Shown one piece after another: positions 40,578-49,085 of a stretch of 64,000 bases of DNA. A program made the translations under genes and the position numbers. Source of the DNA: Pseudomonas asiatica (lineage in GTDB: Bacteria > Pseudomonadota > Gammaproteobacteria > Pseudomonadales > Pseudomonadaceae); assembly GCF_009932335.1 (NCBI RefSeq), contig NZ_BLJF01000002.1, positions 1-64,000 on the forward strand, given 5' to 3'. Under the pieces are notes generated by a model that searched no databases, was not told the origin of the DNA, and saw only the letters and a program-made list of their open reading frames with translations. Each line of letters begins with the position of its first letter. Position 1 is the stretch's first letter.

Positions 40578-42661
40578 GCGGCTTCTTCAGCTCGGTGCCC
40601 CCGGCCCGCGACTGGTTCTATGGCGTGCGAACCTTTGCCGCCTCCATGATCGCCCTGTACATCGCCCTGCTCATGCAGTTGCCGCGCCCCTATTGGGCCA
40701 TGGCCACGGTGTACATCGTCTCCAGCCCGTTCCTTGGCCCCACCAGCTCCAAGGCCCTGTACCGTGCCGTGGGCACGCTGCTCGGTGCTGGCGGGGCGAT
40801 TTTCCTGGTACCACCGCTGGTGCAGTCACCGTTGCTGCTGAGCATCGCCATCGCCCTGTGGACCGGCACCTTGCTGTTCCTTTCGCTGAACCTGCGCACC
40901 GCCAACAACTATGTGCTGATGCTGGCCGGCTACACCTTGCCGATGATTGCCCTGGCGGTGGTCGACAACCCGCTTGCTGTGTTCGATGTGGCGTCTTCCC
41001 GCGCCCAGGAAATCTGCTTGGGGATCGTCTGCGCGGCGGTGGTCGGAGCGATCTTCTGGCCACGCCGGCTGGCGCCAGTTGTAGTCGGTGCCACTGGTAG
41101 CTGGTTCACCGAAGCGATCCGCTACAGCGACACCTACCTGGCCCGCCAGGCCAGCGCAGACCAGGTTGGCGGCATGCGCGGGGCGATGGTCGCCACCTTC
41201 AACTCGCTGGAGCTGATGATCGGCCAGCTCGGCCATGAAGGTGCCGGTCCGCACACCCTGAAGAATGCCCGCGAGTTGCGCGGGCGCATGATCCACCTGC
41301 TGCCCGTGATCGATGCCCTCGACGACGCCTTGGTCGCCCTCGAAGGCCGCGCCCCGGCACAGTTCGCCCAGTTGCAACCGTTGCTCGATGCCGCCCGCGA
41401 ATGGCTCAAGGGCACTGTCGACAGCGCCTCGGTCGCCCGCTGGACCGCCCTGCACGAACAGATCGAGCGCCTGCAGCCGGGCGCCGCTGCCCTCGACCAG
41501 CGCGCCGAACTGCTACTGTCCAACGCTCTGTACCGCCTGACCGAATGGGCCGACCTGTGGCAGGACTGCTGCAGCCTGCAACATGCCCTGCGCAGCGACG
41601 ATTCCAAACCCTGGCGCGCGGTGTACCGCCACTGGCGCCTGGGCCGCCTGACGGCGTTCTTCGACCGTGGCCTGATGCTGTATTCGGTGGCCTCAACCGT
41701 GCTGGCGATCGTTGTAGCCTGCGGCTTGTGGATTGGCCTGGGTTGGAACGACGGCGCCAGCGCAGTGATCCTCGCCGCCGTGTCGTGCAGCTTCTTCGCC
41801 GCCATGGACGACCCGGCGCCGCAGATCTACAGGTTCTTCTTCTGGACGCTGATGTCGGTCATCTTCTCCAGCCTGTACCTGTTCCTGGTGCTGCCCAACC
41901 TGCACGACTTCCCGATGCTGGTGCTGGCCTTCGCCGTGCCATTCATCTGCGTTGGCACCCTGACCGTGCAGCCGCGCTTCTACCTGGGTACCTTGCTGAC
42001 CATCGTCAACACCTCGACCTTCATCAGCATCCAGGGTGCCTACGATGCTGACTTCTTCACCTTCCTCAATTCCAACCTGGCCGGCCCCGTGGGTCTGCTG
42101 TTCGCCTTCATCTGGACCTTGGTGATGCGCCCGTTCGGCGTGGAGCTGGCAGCCAAGCGCATGACCCGCTTCGCCTGGCGCGACATCGTCGAAATGACCG
42201 AGCCGGCTACCCTGGCCGAGCACCGCCAGGTCGGTGTGCAGATGCTCGACCGCCTGATGCAGCACCTGCCGCGCTTGTCGCAAACCGGGCAGGACAGCGG
42301 CGTGGCACTGCGCGACCTGCGCGTGGGGTTGAACCTGCTCGACCTGCTGGCCTATATGCCGCGTGCCGGGCAGCAGGCTCGTGAGCGCCTGAACACAGTG
42401 GTCGAGGAAGTCGGCGCACACTACGCCGCCTGCCTGCGCGCCGGCGAGCGCCTGCACGCCCCGGCCGCGCTGCTGCGCAACATGGAGCGCGCGCGCCTGG
42501 CGCTGAACCTGGATGAGCTGTACGAGCGCGGCGATGCCCGTACCCACCTGCTGCACGCGCTGAGCGGCCTGCGCCTGGCGCTGCTGCCGGGCGTGGAGGT
42601 GATGCTCGAGCCAGCCGAACAACCGCAACTGCCCCCCGGCCTCGACGGAGCGCCCCTGTGA
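40574..42661 (+). CDS. AaeB/FUSC-family inner-membrane efflux protein
   Basis: A 695-residue transporter of the aromatic acid exporter family. Two membrane blocks are seen, residues about 20-170 (RTFAASMIALYIALLM, ATVYIVSSPFLGPTSSKAL) and about 370-520 (LMLYSVASTVLAIVVACGLW, ILAAVSCSFFAAMDDPAPQI), each followed by a large cytoplasmic helical region. The ATG at 40574 overlaps the marR stop and matches the family N terminus (SVPPARDWFYGVRT). It should export hydroxylated aromatic carboxylates or similar compounds together with the fusion protein and the outer-membrane factor downstream. The end overlaps the next gene (GTGA). Confidence 0.9.
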   Translation: MSGFFSSVPPARDWFYGVRTFAASMIALYIALLMQLPRPYWAMATVYIVSSPFLGPTSSKALYRAVGTLLGAGGAIFLVPPLVQSPLLLSIAIALWTGTLLFLSLNLRTANNYVLMLAGYTLPMIALAVVDNPLAVFDVASSRAQEICLGIVCAAVVGAIFWPRRLAPVVVGATGSWFTEAIRYSDTYLARQASADQVGGMRGAMVATFNSLELMIGQLGHEGAGPHTLKNARELRGRMIHLLPVIDALDDALVALEGRAPAQFAQLQPLLDAAREWLKGTVDSASVARWTALHEQIERLQPGAAALDQRAELLLSNALYRLTEWADLWQDCCSLQHALRSDDSKPWRAVYRHWRLGRLTAFFDRGLMLYSVASTVLAIVVACGLWIGLGWNDGASAVILAAVSCSFFAAMDDPAPQIYRFFFWTLMSVIFSSLYLFLVLPNLHDFPMLVLAFAVPFICVGTLTVQPRFYLGTLLTIVNTSTFISIQGAYDADFFTFLNSNLAGPVGLLFAFIWTLVMRPFGVELAAKRMTRFAWRDIVEMTEPATLAEHRQVGVQMLDRLMQHLPRLSQTGQDSGVALRDLRVGLNLLDLLAYMPRAGQQARERLNTVVEEVGAHYAACLRAGERLHAPAALLRNMERARLALNLDELYERGDARTHLLHALSGLRLALLPGVEVMLEPAEQPQLPPGLDGAPL

Positions 42662-42870
42662 TTGGTGAACTGGATATCAGCGGGGTATTCCTGCCCACGC
42701 TGCTGGTGATGATGTTTGGCACCTACCTGCTGTTCCTCGGGGTGCACGCGGTGCTGGTGCGCCTGCATTTCTACCGCCTGGTCTGGCACCGGGCGTTGTT
42801 CAACGTTGCTCTTTATGCCGTGCTGCTTGGTGCGGTGGACCACTTTTGCCGAAACCTGATGCTGCCATGA
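42658..42870 (+). CDS. DUF1656 small membrane protein (AaeX-like)
   Basis: A 70-residue protein with two membrane helices (about 8-28, FLPTLLVMMFGTYLLFLGVH, and about 42-62). It has the DUF1656 pattern EL.I.GV.LPTLL and is always found between an AaeB-type exporter and an HlyD-type protein, as here. It starts with GTG overlapping the aaeB stop and its own stop overlaps the next start (ATGA). The role is unknown; a structural helper of the pump is likely. Confidence 0.88.
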   Translation: MIGELDISGVFLPTLLVMMFGTYLLFLGVHAVLVRLHFYRLVWHRALFNVALYAVLLGAVDHFCRNLMLP

Positions 42871-43742
42871 AAAAACCTTTGCTGACCCTGGGCCGTGTGG
42901 TCCTGACCTTGCTGGTAGTGACCTTCGCCGCCGTGCTCGTGTGGCAGATGGTGGTGTACTACATGTTCGCCCCCTGGACCCGCGACGGCCACATCCGCGC
43001 CGACGTGATCCAGATTGCCCCGGACGTGTCCGGGCTGATCCAGAAGGTCGAGGTGCGTGACAACCAGACCGTCAAGCGCGGCGATGTGCTGTTTACCATC
43101 GACCAGGACCGCTTCACCCTGGCCCTGCGCCAGGCCAAGGCGACCCTGGGTGAGCGCCAGGAAACCCTGGCCCAGGCCTCCCGCGAAGCGCAGCGCAACC
43201 GCAAGCTGGGCAACCTGGTGGCCGCCGAACAGCTGGAAGAAAGCCAGTCCCGCGAGGCCCGTGCCCGTTCCGCCGTCAGCGAAGCGCAGGTGGCCGTCGA
43301 TACCGCCCAGCTCAACCTCGACCGCTCGGTGGTGCGCAGCCCGGTGGACGGTTACCTGAACGACCGAGCACCGCGTAATCACGAATTCGTCACCGCCGGC
43401 CGCCCGGTGCTGTCGGTGGTCGACAGCGCCTCGTACCACGTCGATGGCTACTTCGAGGAAACCAAGCTTGGCGGTATCCACATCGGCGATGCCGTGGACA
43501 TTCGCGTCATGGGCGACAACACCCGCCTGCGTGGCCATGTGCAAAGCTTCGCCGCCGGCATCGAAGACCGTGACCGCAGCAGTGGTGCCAACCTGTTGCC
43601 CAACGTCAACCCGGCATTCAGCTGGGTGCGCCTGGCTCAGCGTATTCCGGTGCGCATCGCCTTTGATGAAGTGCCGCAAGACTTCCGCATGATTGCCGGG
43701 CGAACCGCCACGGTGTCGATCATCGAGGGCCAGCGCCCATGA
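42867..43742 (+). CDS. HlyD/AaeA-type membrane fusion protein
   Basis: A 291-residue periplasmic adaptor. An N-terminal anchor helix (about 10-32, VLTLLVVTFAAVLVWQMVV) is followed by the biotinyl-lipoyl half (about 48-85, IRADVIQIAPDVSGLIQKV), a short coiled coil (about 88-145) and the second half with VVRSPVDGYL and a beta-barrel. Length and layout match AaeA of E. coli. It couples the AaeB-like pump to the lipoprotein encoded next. Coupled start (ATGA with the preceding gene) and end (overlap of 4 bp with the next gene). Confidence 0.9.
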   Translation: MKKPLLTLGRVVLTLLVVTFAAVLVWQMVVYYMFAPWTRDGHIRADVIQIAPDVSGLIQKVEVRDNQTVKRGDVLFTIDQDRFTLALRQAKATLGERQETLAQASREAQRNRKLGNLVAAEQLEESQSREARARSAVSEAQVAVDTAQLNLDRSVVRSPVDGYLNDRAPRNHEFVTAGRPVLSVVDSASYHVDGYFEETKLGGIHIGDAVDIRVMGDNTRLRGHVQSFAAGIEDRDRSSGANLLPNVNPAFSWVRLAQRIPVRIAFDEVPQDFRMIAGRTATVSIIEGQRP

Positions 43743-45157
43743 AACAGCTGATCCTGGCGGGGCTGTGCCTGTCGTTGGGGGCCTGCATGATGGTCGGCCC
43801 CGACTATGAGGTGCCGAAGGACGCGGCGGTGCAACGCAGCGACCTCAACGGCCCGCTGCGCCAGGATGCCGACAGCGTGGTATCGGCACCGGTGCCTGAG
43901 GACTGGTGGCAGCTGTATCAGGATCAACGGCTGAACGAGCTGGTGCGCCAGGCCCTGAGTGCCAACACCGACCTGCGCGTGGCTGCCGCCAACATTGCCA
44001 AGGCGCGCGCCCAGGTCGAAGTGGCTGAGTCGCAAGGTGGCTTCAACGGCGGCGTCAAGCTTGGCGCCCAGCGCCTGCAGGAATCGGGCGAGGCCTTCCT
44101 GCTGCCAGAGAAAGTGCCGGTGGCCAACATCGGCGAAGCCATCATCAGTGCCTCGTACCAGTTCGACCTGTGGGGTACTTTCAAGCGTGGCACCGAGGCG
44201 GCCAAGGCCAATGCCGACGCAGTGCAGGCCGCCGCCGATACCGCCCGCATTACCCTGGTGGCGGATGTGGTCAAGGCCTACACCCAGGTGTGCTCGGCCA
44301 ACGAGGAATACCACATTGCCCGCGAGTCGCTCGACCTGCAGGAGCAGAGCGTGAAGCTCAACCAGCGCCTGCGTGATGCCGGGCGTGGCGACGAAACCCA
44401 GGTCACCCGCTCGCAGACCCAGTTCAAATCCTTGCGCGCCGAACTGCCACGCTTCAAGGCAGAGCGCGAGACCGGCATGTACACACTGGCTGCCTTGTTG
44501 GCCAAACCGGTCGATCAGCTGCCTGCCGGCACTGCCGATTGTGCCGAGCTGCCGCACCTGAACCAGCTGGTGCCGGTGGGCGATGGCGCGGCGCTGCTCA
44601 AGCGCCGTCCAGACGTGCGCCAGGCCGAACGGCAGCTGGCCGCTGCCACTGCCTACATTGGGGTGGCTACCGGCGCCCTGTACCCCGACATCAGCATCGG
44701 CGCCCAGGTTGGCACCATTGGTATCCTCGAGAACCTTGGCGAGCCGGCGACCAACCGCTGGGGCTTTGGCCCGCAGATCAGCTGGACCATCCCCACCAAC
44801 GGCACCCGTGCCCGCATTCGCATGGCCGAAGCCTCGACCCAGGCAGCCCTGGCGAATTTTGATGGGGTAGTGCTGAACGCCATTCGCGAGACCCAGACCC
44901 GCCTGGCGCAGTACAGCGCCCTGTTGGACCGGCGTGACGCGCTGGCCGAGGCGGAGAAGTCGGCCAAGGAAGCGGCGGACCAGACGCACCGGTATTACCA
45001 GGCGGGGCGTGAATCGTTCCTGGCCGACCTGCAGGCGACGCGTACCTATACCGACATGCGCGCGCAGCTGGCAGCGGCCAATAGCCAAGTGGCTCAGGGG
45101 CAGATCGGTGTGTTCCTGGCGTTGGGTGGGGGTTGGAAGGGCACCGCCAAGCCTTGA
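43739..45157 (+). CDS. OprM/NodT-family outer-membrane efflux lipoprotein
   Basis: A 472-residue outer-membrane factor. The signal peptide ends in a lipobox LGAC (Cys16), so the N terminus is lipid-anchored. Two OEP repeats cover about 55-240 and 270-450, with WWQLYQDQRLNELVRQAL and VRVAAANI-type helices and the Pro/Gly turn VGPDYEVP after the lipobox. It gives the tripartite pump its own exit duct. It is the last gene of the operon and is followed by a REP pair. Confidence 0.9.
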   Translation: MKQLILAGLCLSLGACMMVGPDYEVPKDAAVQRSDLNGPLRQDADSVVSAPVPEDWWQLYQDQRLNELVRQALSANTDLRVAAANIAKARAQVEVAESQGGFNGGVKLGAQRLQESGEAFLLPEKVPVANIGEAIISASYQFDLWGTFKRGTEAAKANADAVQAAADTARITLVADVVKAYTQVCSANEEYHIARESLDLQEQSVKLNQRLRDAGRGDETQVTRSQTQFKSLRAELPRFKAERETGMYTLAALLAKPVDQLPAGTADCAELPHLNQLVPVGDGAALLKRRPDVRQAERQLAAATAYIGVATGALYPDISIGAQVGTIGILENLGEPATNRWGFGPQISWTIPTNGTRARIRMAEASTQAALANFDGVVLNAIRETQTRLAQYSALLDRRDALAEAEKSAKEAADQTHRYYQAGRESFLADLQATRTYTDMRAQLAAANSQVAQGQIGVFLALGGGWKGTAKP

Positions 45158-45163
45158 GGCCAA

Positions 45164-45310
45164 ATCGCCGGCAAGCCAGCTCCCACAGGTACTCCACCGC
45201 TTTTGAGGCCTGTGGTGCACCTGTGGTAGCCGGCTTGTACATGCCTCGAAGTTGGTGCATACCCTGTGGGAGCTGGCTTGCCGGCGATCGAGGGCAACGC
45301 CCTCGCCTAG
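45164..45310. repeat. REP cluster (class A)
   Basis: ATCGCCGGCAAGCCAGCTCC at 45164-45183 and its inverted partner (GGGAGCTGGCTTGCCGGCGA) near 45268-45287, with a decayed third copy (GTAGCCGGCTTGTAC at about 45226-45240) between them. It directly follows the efflux operon and may serve as its 3' end. Confidence 0.9.
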
Positions 45311-45382
45311 GTTCTAGAGCTGTAAGACATTTCCGAACCAGAAACCAACTGCTTCAGTTCGAACGCCCTGTCGAATTATCCT

Positions 45383-45581
45383 ACAGCACCTGTCGGAAGG
45401 TGCTGTCTTGGCTGGAAAGTGTTCCCGGAATACTGTCGCGGGGTCGCCTCGCAAGGCGATCGGGATTGAGACCCCCGGACTCACAGAACGCACCGCTTAA
45501 TGGTGGTCGTGCGCGGGCAGGCTTTCGCCTGGTCGGGTTTTCCTGTGAGCCCGGGTCTCACCCCTCGCACGACTACCACCC
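45383..45581 (+). ncRNA. Candidate structured RNA/leader upstream of two small genes
   Basis: Several strong hairpins stand in a row. ACAGCACCT (45383-45391) pairs with AGGTGCTGT (45398-45406). TCGCCT (45444-45449) pairs with AGGCGA (45454-45459). TGGTGGTCGTGCG (45501-45513) pairs with CGCACGACTACCA (45566-45578), 13 bp with one G-U. Inside the last stem lie two more hairpins: CAGGC-TTTC-GCCTG (45518-45531) and GTGAG-CCCGGGT-CTCAC (45545-45561). Together these make a three-way junction. The strand is assigned from the gene downstream. It may be a cis-regulatory leader, an independent small RNA or a mobile palindrome; the sequence alone does not decide. Confidence 0.5.
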
Positions 45582-45636
45582 AATTCCGTGAGACGAAGAG
45601 GATTGCAGTTCATAGTTATTCACAGGGAATGCAATT

Positions 45637-45912
45637 ATGAACAAGCTCGTCCCCGATCCACCAGTTACCGATCTGCTTCTGCTCGACCCTCCCGCACTCT
45701 CACTAATCGATCCACTCAGCCCCAAAGACTGCGAAGAGCTGATCAGCGCCATCACCCTGACCATCGACCACACCACCACAGTCCTGCTCGACAACCCTCC
45801 CGGCGACATGCGCAATGCCATGGGCATGAATATTCGATTGCTCTGCCGCCTGATCAATGCCGTGTGCGACCGCACCCATGCAACCCGCCACGATCAAGGA
45901 GCGACCCGATGA
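45637..45912 (+). CDS. Small hypothetical protein
   Basis: A 91-residue soluble protein (MNKLVPDPPVTDLLLLDPP then SLIDPLSPKDCEELISAI). A Pro-rich, Asp-rich N terminus is followed by two helices (about 33-55 and 65-80). No signal peptide or membrane helix. It starts 56 bp after the structured element and its stop overlaps the next start (ATGA), so the two small genes are one transcript. Similar short proteins with an N-terminal DPP-type motif are common in Pseudomonas next to DUF3077 genes, function unknown. Confidence 0.72.
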   Translation: MNKLVPDPPVTDLLLLDPPALSLIDPLSPKDCEELISAITLTIDHTTTVLLDNPPGDMRNAMGMNIRLLCRLINAVCDRTHATRHDQGATR

Positions 45913-46160
45913 GCGATGATCCAAGAGACTCTGCAACCGCAGGTGTGGAAACCTTCGACTTGTTCCGCCTGCAGCCAAATGTGCCGTTCAGCCATGCTTT
46001 CTCGCAGCTATCTGTGCTGCTGGGCTGTATTCGCCACCTGACCACCGAAGCGGAAATGGAAAACGACCGCATTGCCGGTAGCGCTGTGCGGATACTAAGC
46101 GAGATGGCCAAGGCCTTGATCGATGATATGGAGCGGGGGATGAACAAGGTTCTTCAATAA
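45909..46160 (+). CDS. DUF3077-like small protein
   Basis: An 83-residue soluble protein. The core FDLFRLQPNVPFSHAFSQLS followed by VLLGCIRHLTTEAEME matches the pattern I know from DUF3077 proteins of Pseudomonas (LF.V.PG.....A...S.LL). The C-terminal helix ends with SEMAKALIDDMERGMNKVLQ. It overlaps the preceding gene by 4 bp. Function is not known; the family is often duplicated in Pseudomonas genomes in accessory places. Followed directly by a REP cluster. Confidence 0.72.
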   Translation: MSDDPRDSATAGVETFDLFRLQPNVPFSHAFSQLSVLLGCIRHLTTEAEMENDRIAGSAVRILSEMAKALIDDMERGMNKVLQ

Positions 46161-46171
46161 CCCTAAAGACC

Positions 46172-46350
46172 CCGGGGCCGCTGTGCGGCCCATCGCCGGC
46201 AAGCCAGCTCCCACACCTGTACGTTCACTGCTATCGAGTCCTGTGACTGACCTGTGTGGCTTGCCGGCGATGAGGCCCAGGCAGGTCAGCGCCTGCCACA
46301 GGCCTGATGTGTACCCTGTGGGAGCTGGCTTGCCGGCGATAGGGCCCTGA
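46172..46350. repeat. REP cluster (class A) on the 3' side of the RAYT gene
   Basis: Three class A elements: CATCGCCGGCAAGCCAGCTC (46191-46210), a reversed shorter one (GTGTGGCTTGCCGGCGATGA, about 46254-46273) and a full reversed one (GTGGGAGCTGGCTTGCCGGC, 46319-46338). GGGAG precedes the hairpin, the tetranucleotide tag typical of RAYT-linked REPs. Confidence 0.92.
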
Positions 46351-46364
46351 CAGGCAAAGCCCCA

Positions 46365-46820
46365 TCAAAGCCAAATTGCATCCCAATGCGGATAATCCCC
46401 CACCCTCGCGACCAATCCTGCCCGCTTCGGATTCATGACGATGTACCGCGCCACCGCCTGCACATCCTCCTCCCGGCGCAAGGCCCGGTCATGAAATCCC
46501 TTCTGCCAGAGCTGGCCGCTTCGCCCTTGATACCTGTTGATCATCATGGTGCTGCGAGATTTCACCCTGCGCATCAAGCGCTTCAGGCTGCCCGGTCCAA
46601 GCTCGACCAGCCAATGAAAATGATCTGGCATCACCACCCAGGCCAGCGATCTGACGGCACCTTCCTCTTCAGCCTGGCGCAACTCGGCAACCAGAAAGCG
46701 GGCCGAGTGAAAGTCATTGAATATTGGGGCCCGGTCGAGGGTTGTGCTGGTAAGCAGATACAATCGACTGGTTTCCGAAAAACGGCCAAGCCGTAACTGG
46801 TCTGAGTGGGGACGATCCAT
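46365..46820 (-). CDS. REP-associated tyrosine transposase (RAYT)
   Basis: A 151-residue IS200/IS605-like Y1 nuclease. The metal-binding HUH motif is seen as HFH in VMPDHFHWLVEL (about residues 64-75), and the catalytic Tyr is most likely in ARYIVMNPKRAGL (about 125-137). Its length and single-domain form match RAYTs, which process single-stranded REP hairpins and are normally single-copy domesticated genes rather than active insertion sequences. REP clusters of one class lie on both sides (46172-46350 and 46924-47015), which defines the unit as a REPtron-like element. The reading frame is intact from ATG to stop. Confidence 0.92.
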   Translation of the reverse strand: MDRPHSDQLRLGRFSETSRLYLLTSTTLDRAPIFNDFHSARFLVAELRQAEEEGAVRSLAWVVMPDHFHWLVELGPGSLKRLMRRVKSRSTMMINRYQGRSGQLWQKGFHDRALRREEDVQAVARYIVMNPKRAGLVARVGDYPHWDAIWL

Positions 46821-46923
46821 GTTCCCTGTCTCCTGATGGGTTGCTCCTCAGGCTAGTGGCTATGGATCTGCGAATAACCAATCAATTGGTACCCGGTGTT
46901 TCCAGTGACATCGGCGCAACCTT

Positions 46924-47015
46924 TATCGCCGGCAAGCCAGCTCCCACCTCGACCTCATCTCCCTCAAGCCATGTGCAATACCTGTGGGAGTCTGGCTTGC
47001 CAGCGATGAGGCCCG
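46924..47015. repeat. REP pair (class A) on the 5' side of the RAYT gene
   Basis: TATCGCCGGCAAGCCAGCTC (from about 46924) and the inverted partner TGGGAGTCTGGCTTGCCAGC (about 46985-47004). The second copy has an inserted T after GGGAG and a G to A change, so it is slightly decayed. The gap 46821-47139 contains otherwise only the promoter area of the next gene. Confidence 0.9.
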
Positions 47016-47139
47016 AACCGGCAACACAAGACAGAATCTCCCACAGGTTCAGCGCATTCCCCCTCTTCATCTGATTTGTAGCAAGATTTTTCATGAAATC
47101 CGCCCAGCACCCTTGAGTGAAGCAAAGTGGGAGTGAACA

Positions 47140-49083
47140 ATGTTCTCTTTCGCATTCCCTTCGAGACTGGCCATGAAAACCCGTTCCCGTCTGCTTGCCT
47201 GGCTGCCGGTTATTTTGCTCGGCCCGGTGCTGGCGCTGTGCAGTACCCTGGCGCTGGCCGAAGCCCCCGCCGAGGCCTCCAAGGCCCTGCACCTGCTGGA
47301 CTACATTGGCGCCGACTACCCGCCCACCGTGCAAGACGGCAAGGTGATCGACGATGGTGAATACCGCGAGCAGCAGGAGTTCAGCGCGGTATTGGCCGAC
47401 TTGGTCAAAGGCCTGCCTGCGCATGCTGAACAAGCAGCCCTGGAGCAGGGCGTCCAGGCGCTGCGCCAGGCCATCGACCAGCGCCAGGACGGCCCGGCTG
47501 TTGCCAGGCAGGCCCGCCAGCTGGGTGCACGCCTGGCGGTGGCCTACGAGGTCAGCCAGGCTCCGGTGATTACCCCGGACCCGGCCCGTGGCGCTTCGCT
47601 GTATGCGCAAAACTGCTCGATCTGCCACGGCGAAACTGGCGCCGGCGACGGCCCGGCCGGCGTGGGCCTGGAGCCTGCACCCGCCAACCTGCGCGATGTT
47701 TCGCGCCTCGACCATTTGAGCCTGTTCGACCTCTACAACACCCTGGCCCTGGGCATCGATGGCACCGAGATGCCTTCGTTTGCCGACCAGCTGGACGACC
47801 GCCAGCGTTGGGATGTGGCTGCCTACATCGCCAGCTTCACCGCCAAACCAGAAGCCGGCAAAGGCGACAAGACCTGGAACATCGCCGACCTGGCCCGCCA
47901 GACCCCGGCCGAAGTCGCCGCCAGCGAAGGTGCCACGGCCGTGGAGGCGTTCCGCGCCCAGCGCGCGCAGCCGCCGCAGGTCAAACGTGGCCCGGCGCAA
48001 TTGCTCGAATACACCGCCAGCACTCTGGACAAGAGCCTGGCGGCCTACCGCGCAGGTGATCACGACCAGGCCTATGACCTGTCAGTAGCGGCCTACCTGG
48101 AAGGCTTCGAGCTGGTGGAAAGCTCGCTGGACAACATCGACACCCAGGCGCGCAAGGACACCGAAAAATCGCTGATGGCCTACCGTCAGTCGCTGCAGGA
48201 CGGCTTGCCCGTGGCCCAGGCCGAGCAACGCCTGAGCGAAGCCAAGGCCAAGCTCGAGCAGGCTTCCAAACTGCTGGGCAGCGATGGCCTGAGCTGGTCG
48301 CTGAGCTTTGTATCCGGCTTGCTGATCCTGCTGCGCGAAGGCCTGGAGGCGATTCTGGTGCTGGCGGCGATCCTGGCCTTCCTGCGCAATACCGGCCAGC
48401 AGTCGGCGGTGCGCAGCGTCAACATCGGCTGGGGCCTGGCGCTGGTGGCCGGTTTCGCAACCTGGTCGCTGGCAGCCTACGTGATCGACGTTGGTGGCGC
48501 CCAGCGCGAGCTGCTGGAAGGCTGCACGGCGCTTTTCGCCGCGGTGATGGTGCTGTGGCTTGGCGTGTGGATGCACGACCGCCGCCATGCTGCCGCCTGG
48601 CAGGATTACATCAAGAGCAGCCTGGTCAGTGGTGGCGGACGTTTCGGTTTTGCCGTGCTGGCGTTCTTCTCGGTTTACCGCGAACTGTTCGAAGTGATCC
48701 TGTTCTACGAAACCCTGTGGCTGCAGGCCGGCCCAGCCGGGCACCAGGCGGTGCTGGCGGGTGGCGCCACGGCGCTGGTGCTGCTGGTGGGGTTGGCCTG
48801 GGTAATCCTGCGTGGCTCGGCCAAGCTGCCGCTGTCGCTGTTCTTCAGTATCAACGCCGCGCTGCTATGTGCCTTGTCGGTGGTGTTCGCCGGGCATGGC
48901 GTGAAGGCGCTGCAAGAGGCCGGGGTACTTGGCACGCGGCCGGTGGCGTTCTTCGAGTTCGACTGGCTGGGGGTTCACGCTGACGCCTACTCGCTTTCGG
49001 CGCAGGCGCTGGCCTTGCTGGCCATCGTGTTCCTGTACGGGCGCTCGCGCCTGGCGGAAAGGCGCAGGGCAGCGGCCAACTGA
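47140..49083 (+). CDS. Cytochrome c - FTR1 iron permease fusion protein
   Basis: A 647-residue membrane protein joining a periplasmic c-type heme domain to an iron permease. The signal peptide (about 14-41, ending ALA-EAP) is followed by a helical domain, a heme site CSICH (in LYAQNCSICHGETGAGDG, about 154-171) with a likely Met ligand in GTEMPSF, and a seven-helix FTR1 domain (about 385-640). FTR1 motifs REGLE (LLREGLEAILVLAAIL) and RELFE (VYRELFEVILFYETL) carry the acidic iron ligands. Such proteins take up ferrous iron coupled to oxidation; the cytochrome could pass electrons to the chain. The ATG at 47140 follows GGGAGTGAAC; a second ATG at 47173 would shorten the signal region and is also possible. 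Confidence 0.85.
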   Translation: MFSFAFPSRLAMKTRSRLLAWLPVILLGPVLALCSTLALAEAPAEASKALHLLDYIGADYPPTVQDGKVIDDGEYREQQEFSAVLADLVKGLPAHAEQAALEQGVQALRQAIDQRQDGPAVARQARQLGARLAVAYEVSQAPVITPDPARGASLYAQNCSICHGETGAGDGPAGVGLEPAPANLRDVSRLDHLSLFDLYNTLALGIDGTEMPSFADQLDDRQRWDVAAYIASFTAKPEAGKGDKTWNIADLARQTPAEVAASEGATAVEAFRAQRAQPPQVKRGPAQLLEYTASTLDKSLAAYRAGDHDQAYDLSVAAYLEGFELVESSLDNIDTQARKDTEKSLMAYRQSLQDGLPVAQAEQRLSEAKAKLEQASKLLGSDGLSWSLSFVSGLLILLREGLEAILVLAAILAFLRNTGQQSAVRSVNIGWGLALVAGFATWSLAAYVIDVGGAQRELLEGCTALFAAVMVLWLGVWMHDRRHAAAWQDYIKSSLVSGGGRFGFAVLAFFSVYRELFEVILFYETLWLQAGPAGHQAVLAGGATALVLLVGLAWVILRGSAKLPLSLFFSINAALLCALSVVFAGHGVKALQEAGVLGTRPVAFFEFDWLGVHADAYSLSAQALALLAIVFLYGRSRLAERRRAAAN

Positions 49084-49085
49084 TT

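Larger units (their letters stand above)
45158..45636. other. 479-bp intergenic region: REP pair and structured element
   Basis: No gene is visible. The left part holds the REP pair 45164-45310. From about 45383 a series of strong hairpins begins and ends 56 bp before the small gene at 45637; see the separate ncRNA entry. CAGGGAATGCAATT just before 45637 supplies its ribosome site. Confidence 0.6.

Noticed and set aside
46365..46820. Ordinary IS200-type insertion sequence
   Set aside because: There is no IS200/IS605 left and right end pair and no TnpB; the REP clusters on both sides and the protein type fit a RAYT better.
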